DNA of 64,000 nt, from the NCBI GenBank assembly GCA_035529895.1, contig DATKVV010000022.1, positions 13,918-77,917 on the forward strand, read 5' to 3'. The DNA comes from JAUWKC01 sp035529895 (GTDB lineage Bacteria > Planctomycetota > Phycisphaerae > Sedimentisphaerales > Anaerobacaceae). Every line of letters begins with the position of its first letter. The stretch's first letter is position 1. The notes under the pieces are model-generated. The model did not search any database, was not told where the DNA came from, and saw only the letters and a program-made list of their open reading frames with translations. Position numbers and translations under genes: made by a program. Below are positions 48,649-58,298 of the stretch, in pieces.

Positions 48649-51099
48649 GTGCTTGTTGCTTCTTACCGTTTTTCGAAGGCACGCTGTTTACTGCAGCTTG
48701 CGTGTGTATTTACTCTGTTTGTCTGTGTTGCGATTCTGTCATGTAGGTCCACGGCGAAAGGTGAAACCGGGTCAGTTATCTGGCTGGAGGCCGAGCAGTT
48801 TCACAAGACCGGCGGATGGTCAAATGACTGTCAGTTTGTGGACCTGATGGGCTCGCCATATCTGCTGGCGGGCGGTCTCGGCAAGCCGGTCGAGGACGCG
48901 GTTACTTTCGCCCAGGTCACAAAGGGGGGAGAATATCGTTTGTGGGTAAGGTGCAAGGACTGGCTCCCCACCCACTCGCCGGGCAGGTTCGAGGTGCGGA
49001 TCGGGGACAAAGCTTCGGCAGTCACATTCGGCAAGGCCGAGACGGACGCGTGGCAGTGGGTGGACGGCGGGGTCTTTGAACTCGAACCGGGCCGGCTGCA
49101 AATTCGACTGTGTGACCTGACCGGCTGGTGGGGACGCTGCGATGCTCTGGTCCTTGCCTGCGATGGCTTCAGACCGTCGGACGATCCGGCCGCGCTGGCG
49201 AGGCAGCGCGAAAAATACGGAGGTGTAAGTCCTGAAATCCGCGACATGGGTGATTTTGATGTTGTGGTGGTGGGCGGAGGTTCCGCCGGCTGCGGCGCGG
49301 CCGTAGCCGCCGCCCGGCACGGCTGCAAGGTCGCATTCATACAGGACAGGCCCGTCCTCGGCGGAAATGCCTCGTCGGAAATCTCAATCCCGCCGATGGG
49401 CTACACCGGCAGCCCGCCGGACAAGGTCAATGTGACCGGGCTGGCGGAGGAATTTTTCCCCCGACAGGACTGGCGGAACTTTGCAGACTCTAAGAAAATT
49501 GAATCCGTTGTCCGCGCCGAACGGAACATCTGTGTTTTTCTAAACACCCGGGCCACCGGCGTCGAGAAGGCCTCCGAAGACCGCATCAAATCAGTAGTGG
49601 CGCTGGATGTTAACGCCGGTCGGCGGATGAGGTTCTGTGCCCCACTGTTTATCGACTGCACGGGGCACGGGTGGGTCGGCTATTACGCGGGCGCGGAATA
49701 TCGGATGGGCCAGGAAGCCCGGCGCGAATTCAACGAATCGCTTGCACCTGTCAAACCCGGCAGCCGCACCATGGGTAATAACCTCTACAACAGCGCATTC
49801 AAAACACACGACAAACCCGTACCGTTCGAAAGTCCGAACTGGGCTTACAAATGGACCGGGCCCAATGACTTCGAGGCGTTGAATTCACATAAGCGTCTGG
49901 ATGAAGTTGTGCGTCCTGCGAACTTCGATGTTCCCTCTCGCGGCCAAGGTCGCAACCCCGGCAGCGATAGAAATGGGGGTGTTTATCGCACCTGGTGGGT
50001 CGAATACGGCGGCGTACTTAACATAATTGAAGATGCGGAGAAAATACGCGATGAGCTGTTTCGGATAAACATCGGCCTGTGGAACTATGCCAAGAACCAC
50101 AACCCTAAAACAATTGAGGCCAACCGTAACAAAGAGCTCGTCTGGCTGACTCATGTCATGGGAGTCCGCGAAAGCAGGCGGCTGGTTGGTGACTACATCA
50201 TGACTCAGCGGGACTATGATAAGCAGATTGTGCACCAGGACACCGTCGCGTTCACCGACTGGGGAATTGACGTGCATCATCCGGAAGGCTTCTGGGTGAA
50301 GGGGAATGACTGCATCCACGTTTACAAGGGCAAGCGAATCTGCATACCATATCGAACGCTATATTCGAAAAACATAGCCAATCTGTTGATGGCCGGCCGG
50401 TGCCATTCCGCGACGCACATCGCAATGGGCGGAACGAGGGTCATGCGGCCGGTCTGCATGATGGGCCAGGCGGCGGGCACGGCGGCGGGCATTGCGGCAA
50501 AACACCAGACCACGCCTCGCGGCGTCTATGAGAATCATATCGACGAACTCCAGCAAGCTTTGTTGAAGGACGGCTGCTATTTGCCGGGCGTCAGGAATGC
50601 GGATAAAGATGATATTGCGCTGCGGGCCAGGGTCACAGCTTCAAGCAGTGGCGAAGGCATGGCGCCCGAGAAAGTCAACAACGGCTGGAACCGCGTTGTC
50701 GGCCGGGACAAAAACGCCTGGGCGCCGGACCCTGAGGCTTCGCTGCCCCAATGGATTCAGCTTGAGCTCGATGAGCCAACCGCTATCGATACTATCCACG
50801 CAACCTTCCAGAGGACAAAGGACCGGGCCATTGATTTCACCGTGGAAACATGGTTGGATGGTTCCTGGAGAACCGCTGCAACGGTGCGCGACAATCAAAG
50901 TCGCCGTTGCGTGATTAATTTTCAGCCGGTCGAAACGGACAGGATACGTCTGGTCATAAGCAAAACCGCCGGACAGTTTGGTGTCTGTGAAATCCGGCTT
51001 TACGATGAAACCCACAGAGATACGAACCCGGCCGTGTACCTGCAATCAGAGATGCAGAACGCCAAACTCCATGCCTTTCAGTTTACAGAAGACCAATAA
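48649..51099 (+). CDS. Exported FAD-dependent oxidoreductase with carbohydrate-binding-like N-terminus and F5/8-type C-terminus
   Basis: GAGGAGCTTTGAA favours a GTG start at 48649 (816 residues); a TTG at 48628 is alternative. A lipobox-like end (FVCVAILSC) gives export. Residues about 40-175 look like a carbohydrate-binding sandwich (IWLEAEQFHKTGGWSNDCQF). An FAD domain begins VVVVGGGSAGCGAAVAAARH and closes with AGRCHSATHIAMGGTRVMRP and MMGQAAGTAAGIAAK, as in the FAD_oxidored family of planctomycetes and Bacteroidetes. The C-terminal 140 residues resemble an F5/8 type C (discoidin) domain. The chain ends SEMQNAKLHAFQF, the tail of the flanking LamG proteins. It probably oxidises a sugar or other polysaccharide-bound group. 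Confidence 0.85.
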   Translation: MLVASYRFSKARCLLQLACVFTLFVCVAILSCRSTAKGETGSVIWLEAEQFHKTGGWSNDCQFVDLMGSPYLLAGGLGKPVEDAVTFAQVTKGGEYRLWVRCKDWLPTHSPGRFEVRIGDKASAVTFGKAETDAWQWVDGGVFELEPGRLQIRLCDLTGWWGRCDALVLACDGFRPSDDPAALARQREKYGGVSPEIRDMGDFDVVVVGGGSAGCGAAVAAARHGCKVAFIQDRPVLGGNASSEISIPPMGYTGSPPDKVNVTGLAEEFFPRQDWRNFADSKKIESVVRAERNICVFLNTRATGVEKASEDRIKSVVALDVNAGRRMRFCAPLFIDCTGHGWVGYYAGAEYRMGQEARREFNESLAPVKPGSRTMGNNLYNSAFKTHDKPVPFESPNWAYKWTGPNDFEALNSHKRLDEVVRPANFDVPSRGQGRNPGSDRNGGVYRTWWVEYGGVLNIIEDAEKIRDELFRINIGLWNYAKNHNPKTIEANRNKELVWLTHVMGVRESRRLVGDYIMTQRDYDKQIVHQDTVAFTDWGIDVHHPEGFWVKGNDCIHVYKGKRICIPYRTLYSKNIANLLMAGRCHSATHIAMGGTRVMRPVCMMGQAAGTAAGIAAKHQTTPRGVYENHIDELQQALLKDGCYLPGVRNADKDDIALRARVTASSSGEGMAPEKVNNGWNRVVGRDKNAWAPDPEASLPQWIQLELDEPTAIDTIHATFQRTKDRAIDFTVETWLDGSWRTAATVRDNQSRRCVINFQPVETDRIRLVISKTAGQFGVCEIRLYDETHRDTNPAVYLQSEMQNAKLHAFQFTEDQ

Positions 51100-51175
51100 C
51101 GAAATCATTCACAATGGATGAACCAGTAACGAACTATCAAAAACTACCGTATACACAGGAATTTAAGGAGTAAGG

Positions 51176-53581
51176 ATGATGCAAAGCCGCCTCAACGTAC
51201 TATGTAAGCTTATGATGGTCTCAATGCTGTTTCTGCTCACGGCCTCGCTGGTCCACGGGCAGGAGAATTATTTCCCGAGTTTTTCCGACGAACACACGGT
51301 GGGGCTGTGGCTGTTCGATGAGACCGATTATCCGTACACGACGCTCACCGATGCCAGCCAGTATGAATACGACCTGCGTCTGATGAAGGGCGGCAAGCTC
51401 GTCCCCGGCAAGTTCGGCAACTGCCTCAAATGCACACCGGGTCTCGATTATGCCGTGGGTTATTCATCGTGGAAGGGTCATATTGCGTTCGCCCACATGA
51501 GAGAGGTCAGCGGCAGGCCGGGCAGCGGGCTCTGGGGGCCGACCGTGGCGCCGGAAAAGCTGCTAAATGCACTTGACGGGCGTGACTTCACCTGCGAATT
51601 CTGGCTGCTGCTGATGTCAAGCCCCATTCAGGACGTGGTCCTGATAGACCTTGGCGACAAATACGAACCCGGCTTTACTCTGACTTTGAAGACGGGGGCC
51701 AAAGGCTTCGTCATCGAGAATACATACGCCGGATTCAGGGCCGAATGTCCCACAGTACTTCAGCAGATTTGGGGCCGGACGTGGCATCACGTGGCGTTTA
51801 CTTACTCGCCGGCGAGCAGGAAGCTCGAGTACTTCATTGATGGCGTGAGTCAGGGTTCGGCGCCGACTTCGCCGGTTGCGAAATCGAATGTGCCCGCGAG
51901 TATCTGGCCTGAGTCGCTGAACAACACCACTTACGGCATTTTCGAGAAGGAAAGGAGAACCGACAAACCCGACTTCGAGAAGCGCAGGCAGAATCGATTC
52001 AACATGGCATTGGGACACGACCGTCACGGCGAGCATGACTTCAACGGTAACATCGATGAGGTGCGTTTTTCAGATGTCATCCGCTACACGGGCAATTTTG
52101 CTCTGCCAGACAGTTTCAGCCGAAACTACCGCAAGGGCGCCGCCGCACCGGCCGTGGCTGACGGCCCGCCCCTGCTTTTCGGAGCCGACAAAGTATATCT
52201 GCCCAATGAGCCCATCAGGCTCGGCTCGCGCAGGCACGTCTTTATCGATGAGGTAATTGTCGAGAGGAAGCGCAACATCGAGCTTACGGTAAATCCTCCC
52301 GCCGAGCCGGTTATTACCAACGCCCGGACCAGCGGCGACACACCCATATTCGACCACGATGGAAAGGTATGGATGGTGCGGACGCCCGGCTACGGCTCCC
52401 ACGTCGGAAATATACGCCTGCTCATCTCCGAGGACGGCATCAATTTCACGGAGCCCGATCTCGGCATCACCGAATATGAAGGCTCAAAGCGAAATAACGT
52501 CATCCTCACGCATGTGCCGTGCTGGGGCCGCTTCTTCAAAGATACCAATCCCAACGTTCACCCTGAGGAGCGATTCAAATTCACGGGCTGGATTGCGCAG
52601 CGCGGCATCTATTTGTACCTGTCACCGGACGGGATACATTGGCGGCGCAATGAAACGTGCATGCTGCCGCTTGTGAGCGGCGGCGGATGCGAGACCTTCT
52701 GGGACGACCAGCGAGGGGTCTATGTCAATCTGCTCAAACGCGACGGAAGCTACAATACCGGCGACTTTCCCGCCTACGGGCGCGGCGCAACCCTGTTCGA
52801 GACGCGCGAGGTGACAAAGGCCTGGCCGATGAGAGATGTCCCGAACCCTTACTTCGAAGGCTGGGCCTATCCCGCGGTCACGGGCGAAGGAATTACCGTG
52901 ATGGGGCCGGATTTGTTCGACCCCGACCGCGGCCAGGTCTTCAGGACGCGGGCAAGAAAGTACGAGTGGGCACCGGACACATACGTGGCCTTTCTTGCAC
53001 GAAACGCCCACACGGAATTGGCTGTGAGCCGCGACAGCATTAACTGGCACATCTTCGACGCCGAAGGCGACTCGCCTTACCTGCCCAAGACGTTGCAGAT
53101 GGACGGCGAAAAGGTCGGCCTGGGCTGGGTGACGGACGGGTTGATTCGCCGCGGGGACACAATCTGGCAGTACTCTAATCCCGAGGGCAGGCCGCGAGGA
53201 AAGACCGTCCGTTTCATACAGAGGCTCGACGGCTTCGTATCGCTTGACGCCGGCGAGCAAACCGGCACCATAATCACCAGACCCCTTATTTTTGAAGGCA
53301 GCAAACTGACGCTGAACGTCGCGGCAAAAGGGATGGTTAAAGTCGCACTCCTGAACCTGCCGGGCATGGAAATCTCCGGTTACAACGTAGGGCTCACGGA
53401 CGCGCCGAAGAAGCCTGTCAGAGGCTTTGGCATCGACGATTGCGACCCCATAAGGACCAATTCGGTGCGACAGGTCGTTGCATGGAAGGGCGACTCTGAT
53501 GTCGGCAACCTGGCCGGTCAGATGGTGCGATTGCGATTTGAGATGCAAAATGCGAAGCTTTTTGCGTTCCAGTTCGAGTAA
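51176..53581 (+). CDS. Secreted LamG plus propeller-like protein, paralogue 2
   Basis: AAGGAGTAAGG precedes the ATG at 51176; 801 residues with a signal peptide (MLFLLTASLVHG). It follows paralogue 1 closely through the LamG region ([37 protein letters not shown]) and the propeller half ([48 protein letters not shown]). The tail FEMQNAKLFAFQFE is kept. Closest to paralogue 1 of the three. Confidence 0.82.
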   Translation: MMQSRLNVLCKLMMVSMLFLLTASLVHGQENYFPSFSDEHTVGLWLFDETDYPYTTLTDASQYEYDLRLMKGGKLVPGKFGNCLKCTPGLDYAVGYSSWKGHIAFAHMREVSGRPGSGLWGPTVAPEKLLNALDGRDFTCEFWLLLMSSPIQDVVLIDLGDKYEPGFTLTLKTGAKGFVIENTYAGFRAECPTVLQQIWGRTWHHVAFTYSPASRKLEYFIDGVSQGSAPTSPVAKSNVPASIWPESLNNTTYGIFEKERRTDKPDFEKRRQNRFNMALGHDRHGEHDFNGNIDEVRFSDVIRYTGNFALPDSFSRNYRKGAAAPAVADGPPLLFGADKVYLPNEPIRLGSRRHVFIDEVIVERKRNIELTVNPPAEPVITNARTSGDTPIFDHDGKVWMVRTPGYGSHVGNIRLLISEDGINFTEPDLGITEYEGSKRNNVILTHVPCWGRFFKDTNPNVHPEERFKFTGWIAQRGIYLYLSPDGIHWRRNETCMLPLVSGGGCETFWDDQRGVYVNLLKRDGSYNTGDFPAYGRGATLFETREVTKAWPMRDVPNPYFEGWAYPAVTGEGITVMGPDLFDPDRGQVFRTRARKYEWAPDTYVAFLARNAHTELAVSRDSINWHIFDAEGDSPYLPKTLQMDGEKVGLGWVTDGLIRRGDTIWQYSNPEGRPRGKTVRFIQRLDGFVSLDAGEQTGTIITRPLIFEGSKLTLNVAAKGMVKVALLNLPGMEISGYNVGLTDAPKKPVRGFGIDDCDPIRTNSVRQVVAWKGDSDVGNLAGQMVRLRFEMQNAKLFAFQFE

Positions 53582-54060
53582 TAGCTGGTTGAAGATTACA
53601 GGCACAGATGCCGCGTGTTGGGTCTGCAGGCCGCACGTCCACATAAGGCGGGCGGAAGCTGGTTGGGGCTGCAAAAAAAGTGAATTAGGAAATTCACCGC
53701 AGCCTGGCCCGTCGAGCATTACCCAAGTGCCCATTTCAAACTGGCGTGATAAGGAGGGCGTCATCTTTGGCCGTGCTTTCTGGGGTACTCGAGCGGCCGC
53801 TCGTTCAATGGGCCGGTCGGCGACACAGATGCAGAGCCAGCTTTGGGCCAAAATTGTTAAAAAATGAACCTAAAAGGTACTTGCGTTCTTCCAATAAGCT
53901 GATACGATAAACGTTGCTGATAGTGCGTTTGAGGCTCGCGAGCCCTTTGGTGGTTGACAAAACAGCAGAACAGGGGTAAGATAAGGGGGCTTGTCTTAAT
54001 AGAGCTTCCGGCGGGGGAACGCATAAACAGACAGGCAAGAACGGTCAGTTCGATGACTTG
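53582..54060. other. Intergenic region after LamG paralogue 2, with a strong nested hairpin
   Basis: About 480 bases without a convincing gene. At 53667-53704 GGCTGC pairs with GCAGCC and, inside, GTGAATT with AATTCAC; no T-run follows. A short frame up to 53867 has coding-like composition but no family. The right end passes into leader copy L0. Confidence 0.4.
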
Positions 54061-54162
54061 AGGCAGGTGTAAAAACAGAAAAAAATTGTAAAATCGGTGG
54101 AACAGATTGGCCGAGTCGCGCATCTTATTACAGTTGACGGCAAAAGTTGAGGAGAAGAGTCT
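54061..54162 (+). promoter_or_regulatory. Diverged copy (L0) of the conserved pseudopilin leader
   Basis: Aligns with the downstream leader copies over AGAAAAAAATTGTAAAATC, GGTGGAACAGA, and TCGCGCATCTTATTA, matching GGAAAAAACGCAAAATC, TACGGAACAGA and TTGCGCATCTTATAT. It lies directly before the GTG of pseudopilin A. The upstream promoter part is not recognisable here. Confidence 0.55.
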
Positions 54163-55047
54163 GTGATTAGGCGAAGAGGATTTACGCTAATAGAGCTCTT
54201 GGTGGTAATAGCGATTATTGCGCTACTGATGTCGATTCTGGCGCCGGCGCTAAGCAGGGCGAAACAACAGGCAAAAGACACCGTGTGCAAGTCAAACCTT
54301 CACCAGTGGGGTATTATCTGGAGCATGTGGTTCGCCGACAACGAAGGCAAATTCATGAGCGGCAATGAATGGGTGGAACTGCTGGGGAAGGATGGGTCGC
54401 GCTCTCCAGATGGCTACGAGCCGAAGGCAGATAACGGCGACCACGCCTGGTGGCTTGTTCTCACTCCTTACTACGCGGGAAGCGCACAGGGGAAGACGGC
54501 ATCCGGCATATCGGCCAGCGTCTATGGTGATTATGGGCTGCTTTTGTGCCCAACGGCCAAGAAGGTTCCTCCGGATGTGGAGGCGGGCCGGCGGGTTCGG
54601 GAAGACAGTATTTTTTCAACCTGGGCGCTTTATATTTATTACCCTGACAATTACTTTGTTTACGGCAGTTACGGTATTAATTCCTGGGTGTACGGTCGCG
54701 GCGGGACGCACAATGAGGTGGAGTACTGGAACCGGCAGCCCGCACGAAAAGCATCTAATGTGCCCTTGGTGCTGGATTGCTTCTGGTGTGAGGGCTTTCC
54801 CCGTCATACTGACCCGGCTCCTCCCTATCGTACGTTTGGTAGTTTCGGTAATGAGAACAACTTCATGTGGCGTTTCTGTATTGACCGGCACAATGAGAAT
54901 GTGAACGGGCTGTTCTGTGATTGCTCGGTCAGGTCGGTCGGGCTGAAGGAATTGTGGGAGCTTGACTGGCACCCCGACTGGAACCCGAACCACGAGGGGC
55001 CGCCGGTATGGCCGCTATGGATGGCGAACTTTAAGGACTACGACTGA
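54163..55047 (+). CDS. Pseudopilin-like protein A
   Basis: GTG start after GAGGAGAAGAGTCT; 294 residues. The prepilin signal is minimal (VIRRRG) with cleavage expected before [19 protein letters not shown], Glu at mature position 5. The helix continues [30 protein letters not shown]. The variable middle is beta-rich with many aromatic residues. Near the C-terminus [20 protein letters not shown] carries the H-x9-D signature of planctomycete prepilin-processing-associated proteins (DC instead of DG). It should be processed by a prepilin peptidase and incorporated into, or exported with, a type II secretion/type IV pilus-like machine, which is not in the window. A terminator follows. Confidence 0.85.
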   Translation: MIRRRGFTLIELLVVIAIIALLMSILAPALSRAKQQAKDTVCKSNLHQWGIIWSMWFADNEGKFMSGNEWVELLGKDGSRSPDGYEPKADNGDHAWWLVLTPYYAGSAQGKTASGISASVYGDYGLLLCPTAKKVPPDVEAGRRVREDSIFSTWALYIYYPDNYFVYGSYGINSWVYGRGGTHNEVEYWNRQPARKASNVPLVLDCFWCEGFPRHTDPAPPYRTFGSFGNENNFMWRFCIDRHNENVNGLFCDCSVRSVGLKELWELDWHPDWNPNHEGPPVWPLWMANFKDYD

Positions 55048-55077
55048 AAAAAGGTAAAAGGTCCGTTGCTTATGAAG

Positions 55078-55108
55078 GGCCGGTCCATCATAAAGACCGG
55101 CCTTTTTT
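55078..55108 (+). terminator. Intrinsic terminator after pseudopilin A
   Basis: GGCCGGTC (55078-55085) pairs perfectly with GACCGGCC (55095-55102), followed by six T. Confidence 0.93.
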
Positions 55109-55476
55109 GTGAGGTTCCGGCTCAGAATATATTTGGAATCACGGACGGTTACTTCGGTCTGATTTGGTAATCCTGGTAATACTTGCCGCGTCAGTCGGGA
55201 CCATAGAGGGCCAACTGATGCGAAAAGAAGGGATAAGGCACGGACGAGGCAACTCACAGGCAAGCAGTCGTCTGGGCCGGCAGAAGCGATGCGGCCGGGC
55301 TTGCGGGCAAAATAGCGCGTTTGCACTTCGAGACACAATACGCTAAAATCTGCATGTTCGAATTTGATTGGATTCGACCTTTTTTGGCGTTTTCAACGGC
55401 AGGACAGAAAAGGCTCAGGTCAGGTAAGGGAGGTAGTATTTTTCACAGAACTGTAACTGCTGGACGAGGAGACATT
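55109..55476. other. Intergenic region before LamG paralogue 3
   Basis: About 370 bases without a supportable gene. The reading frame of paralogue 3 is open back to 55321, but only the start at 55477 has a ribosome binding site. No promoter hexamers stand out. Confidence 0.35.
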
Positions 55477-57819
55477 ATGAAACGCGGAACACTCACAGGA
55501 TTCGCGGCGATAACACTGACACTGGCGCTTGGGACAGGGACTACAACCGCGCCGGCGGCTGAAGCGGCCCGGCAGTTCTTTACCTCATTTGCAGACGCAA
55601 ACACGGTTGGGCTGTGGCTTTTCGACGAGCTTCAATACCCCTGCACCACGCTGACCGATGCGGGGGAGAACTGGTACGACCTGCGATTGCTGGCGGGCGG
55701 TCGGCTTGTCGAGGGCAGGTTCGGCAACGCGCTGAAGGTTTCAGCCGGGGCCGGCCCTGCCGTCTGCTATGCTTCAATACCGAAAGACCCGGGTAATCTG
55801 AAAAAAAGCGGCGGAAGCCTGGGCGGCCACACGTACGCCCCGCAAACCAGTTCGGGCCTCTTCGGCGAGACTACCACGCCACAAAAGATTGTTGAGACAC
55901 TGGCGCAAAGCGATTGGACCTGGGAGTTCTGGCTCAGAATCGAATCGCCGCCGAAATCGGAGGTCTCGCTGATTGATTTAGGTCCGGGACTTGAGCCGGG
56001 CTTTCTGTGCTCGCTTGTACCGATGGGGCGCTTCTTTATCGTACAGATTCCGTTTTCGGGGCTCACCGCCATCTGCATGACCAACGGCAGAACCCTGTGC
56101 GACGGCAAATGGCACCATGCAGCCTTCACCTTCGACGCAGCCAAAGGCAAACTGCGGCACTTTCTTGACGGGCGGGCCCAGGCAGAGTCGAAGACATACG
56201 AAACGTCGAGGACAGCCTCGGACAAGCAATTACCCGAATTCGCCTTCAGCGAGAGCGTCCCCGCCGACGAGCGCATCAAGCACCGGTTCAACTTTTCGGT
56301 CGGCACAAACCGCCTGGGCGAAAAGGCCCTGGACGGCCTGATAGATGAACTGCGGTTGTCAAACAAGGTGCGTTACACGGACGACTTCGCAAGCCCCGGC
56401 AGCTTCTCGCGCAGCTACGGCGCGAATCCGCCCAGACCAAGCGTGGCCACCGGGCCGCCGCTGCTTTTCGGCCCCGATGCGCCCAAAGGCCCCGTCCAGC
56501 TCGGCTCCCGAAAACATCTTTTCATCGACGATACGCTGATTGACAAGCAGCACAAAGTCAAACTGACGGTCAACCCCCCTGGCGACCCGCAGCCTACCAA
56601 TCTCAATATTACCGGCGAAAAATGCGTATGGGACGAGGACGGGAAAATCCAGATGATTGTGACCCCCGGCTATGGCTCGGAAAAAGGACAGGTGCGGCTA
56701 TTCACATCCGCTGACGGCATTCACTTTGACGCTCCCCACCTCGGGCTGGTCGAGTCGGATGGCTCCAAAGACAACAACCTGCTTATGACCGGGGCGCGGA
56801 TGAACGGGCGGGCCTTCAAGGACCCAAACCCAAACGCCGAGCCTGAAGCACGCTACAAGTTGGCCGCATGGCTTGCCCAAAGGGGCATCTACCTGTTCGT
56901 CTCCCCGGACGGCATTCACTGGCGGCGGAACGAGACCAATATGCTGCCGCTGGTCAGCGGGGGCGGCAGCGAGGCTTTCTGGGACGACCAGCGCGGCCTG
57001 TACGTGTATTTTATGAAGCGAGACAGCAGCTTTCGGCCCGGCCGCGGCCGGCGGGCGTCGATAGCACAAACTTGCGAGGCGTTCAAACCCTGGCCCTTCA
57101 AGCCGCTCGCCGAGCCTTACTACGAAGGCTGGGCCGTACCGGCTATAACCGAGGAACTGCCCGTAGCGTTTGGCGTCACCGAAGAGGGCCAGGTCTATCG
57201 CACAAGAGCGGTCAAGTATGAGTGGGCCCCCGACACATACCTCGCATTCGTCTGGCGGTATGAAAGCGCGGGTAATTTCCGCCAGACCGAGCTGGCAACC
57301 AGCAGGGACGGCATGCAATGGAAAGCGTACGGGGGCGACCCGTGGTACATGGCCGCCGGAATCACCTACAAAGGCCAAAAAATCGGGGAGGCTCTTTCCG
57401 ACCATGGTTTGATTCGGCGGAACGACGAAATCTGGCAGTATGCCGTTTACAAGACCGGCCTGCACGGCGACGACAGCGACCGGACCCACGTCCGCCTGAC
57501 CCAGCGGCTGGATGGTTTCGTCTCGCTGGACGCCGGGGCCGAGACAGGCTGGGCGGTTACCCGTCCGCTTATCTTCGAGGGGCGCAGGCTGACATTGAAT
57601 GTAGCCGCCAAAGGCTCAATGCGCGTGGGCATCCTTGACGAACAAGGAAACGAACTCAAAGGCTTCACCCTTGCCGACTGCGACCCAATTATGGCCGATG
57701 CAACCGCCCTGGCGGTAGGCTGGAAAGGGAATACCGACGTCGGCAAACTCGCGGGCAAGGTGGTGCGGTTGAAGTTTGAGATGCAGGACACTAAGCTCTA
57801 TTGCTTCAAATTTAACTGA
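55477..57819 (+). CDS. Secreted LamG plus propeller-like protein, paralogue 3
   Basis: GAGGAGACATT sets the ATG at 55477; 780 residues with a signal peptide ([20 protein letters not shown]). LamG part: [34 protein letters not shown]. Propeller part: [31 protein letters not shown] and [19 protein letters not shown]. The tail [14 protein letters not shown] is the same type as in the other two. It is clearly the most diverged of the three. Confidence 0.82.
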   Translation: MKRGTLTGFAAITLTLALGTGTTTAPAAEAARQFFTSFADANTVGLWLFDELQYPCTTLTDAGENWYDLRLLAGGRLVEGRFGNALKVSAGAGPAVCYASIPKDPGNLKKSGGSLGGHTYAPQTSSGLFGETTTPQKIVETLAQSDWTWEFWLRIESPPKSEVSLIDLGPGLEPGFLCSLVPMGRFFIVQIPFSGLTAICMTNGRTLCDGKWHHAAFTFDAAKGKLRHFLDGRAQAESKTYETSRTASDKQLPEFAFSESVPADERIKHRFNFSVGTNRLGEKALDGLIDELRLSNKVRYTDDFASPGSFSRSYGANPPRPSVATGPPLLFGPDAPKGPVQLGSRKHLFIDDTLIDKQHKVKLTVNPPGDPQPTNLNITGEKCVWDEDGKIQMIVTPGYGSEKGQVRLFTSADGIHFDAPHLGLVESDGSKDNNLLMTGARMNGRAFKDPNPNAEPEARYKLAAWLAQRGIYLFVSPDGIHWRRNETNMLPLVSGGGSEAFWDDQRGLYVYFMKRDSSFRPGRGRRASIAQTCEAFKPWPFKPLAEPYYEGWAVPAITEELPVAFGVTEEGQVYRTRAVKYEWAPDTYLAFVWRYESAGNFRQTELATSRDGMQWKAYGGDPWYMAAGITYKGQKIGEALSDHGLIRRNDEIWQYAVYKTGLHGDDSDRTHVRLTQRLDGFVSLDAGAETGWAVTRPLIFEGRRLTLNVAAKGSMRVGILDEQGNELKGFTLADCDPIMADATALAVGWKGNTDVGKLAGKVVRLKFEMQDTKLYCFKFN

Positions 57820-57950
57820 GAGGCGGAAAAAAACCGGCCTTTGAGTGCTTGCATTCGGGAAAGCTATGTGGTAAAATAGGTAAGATTGTTACGCGGGAAA
57901 GCATCTTCTGGGATGTTTATCATGGTAACCCAAAGGAAAGGGTATTCGTG

Positions 57951-58274
57951 ATGAGAAAAACAGGAGGATTTACGTTAATCGAGCTTTTGGTTGTCATCGC
58001 CATCATTGCTTTGCTGATGTCGATATTGGTGCCGGCGATAAACAAGGCCAAACAGCAGGCAAAAGCGGTCATCTGTCATCGCCCCACAAGAGGCTGGCAG
58101 AATCTGCATTATACCATTGCCAGGCCTCTATTTTGCACCTTGGGCAGAAGCTATTTGCTGTGGAGCCGAATTCAGCCTATACTGCTCTGTGAAACCTGTA
58201 GAGGCGCCAGAAAAAACGCAAAATCTACGGAACAGAGAGGCGGTATTGCGCATCTTATATATGGCAGAGCCTAA
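57951..58274 (+). pseudogene. Truncated pseudopilin-like gene B, body replaced by the next gene's leader
   Basis: ATG at 57951 after AAAGGGTATTCGTG. The first 42 or so codons are an intact pseudopilin start ([20 protein letters not shown] ... [14 protein letters not shown]). At about 58078, where paralogues continue QSNLHQWG, the DNA switches to sequence that matches the non-coding leader ahead of gene D, and the frame then runs by chance to a stop at 58274. The whole variable body and H-x9-D segment are missing. This is a deletion or recombination scar; the N-terminal peptide might still be made. Confidence 0.8.
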
Positions 58275-58298
58275 AACATGCAGATTTGAGGGGACGTT
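58098..58298 (+). promoter_or_regulatory. Conserved pseudopilin leader L1 with promoter
   Basis: About 200 bp shared with L2 and L3. It contains CAGAATCTGCATTATACCAT, a promoter with -35 TTTGCT (58154-58159), an 18-bp spacer ending GAATTCAGCC and -10 TATACT (58178-58183), then a 5' leader with CCTGTAGA (58195-58202) able to pair with TCTACGG (58224-58230) with one bulge, the block AAAAACGCAAAATC, and a GAGGGG ribosome site before gene C. It overlaps the end of the broken gene B. Confidence 0.7.

Noticed and set aside
52622..53851. 409-codon minus-strand frame opposite LamG paralogue 2
   Set aside because: Antisense shadow; the same shadow appears opposite the other paralogues in pieces, as expected from conserved codon use.
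55321..55476. 52-codon N-terminal extension of LamG paralogue 3
   Set aside because: The signal peptide and ribosome site both belong to the ATG at 55477; the extension has no match in the other two paralogues.
58184..58298. c-di-GMP-I riboswitch in the pseudopilin leaders
   Set aside because: The ACGCAAA word is present, but I cannot draw the second stem with its tetraloop receptor pair; kept only as a hypothesis to test with a covariance model.
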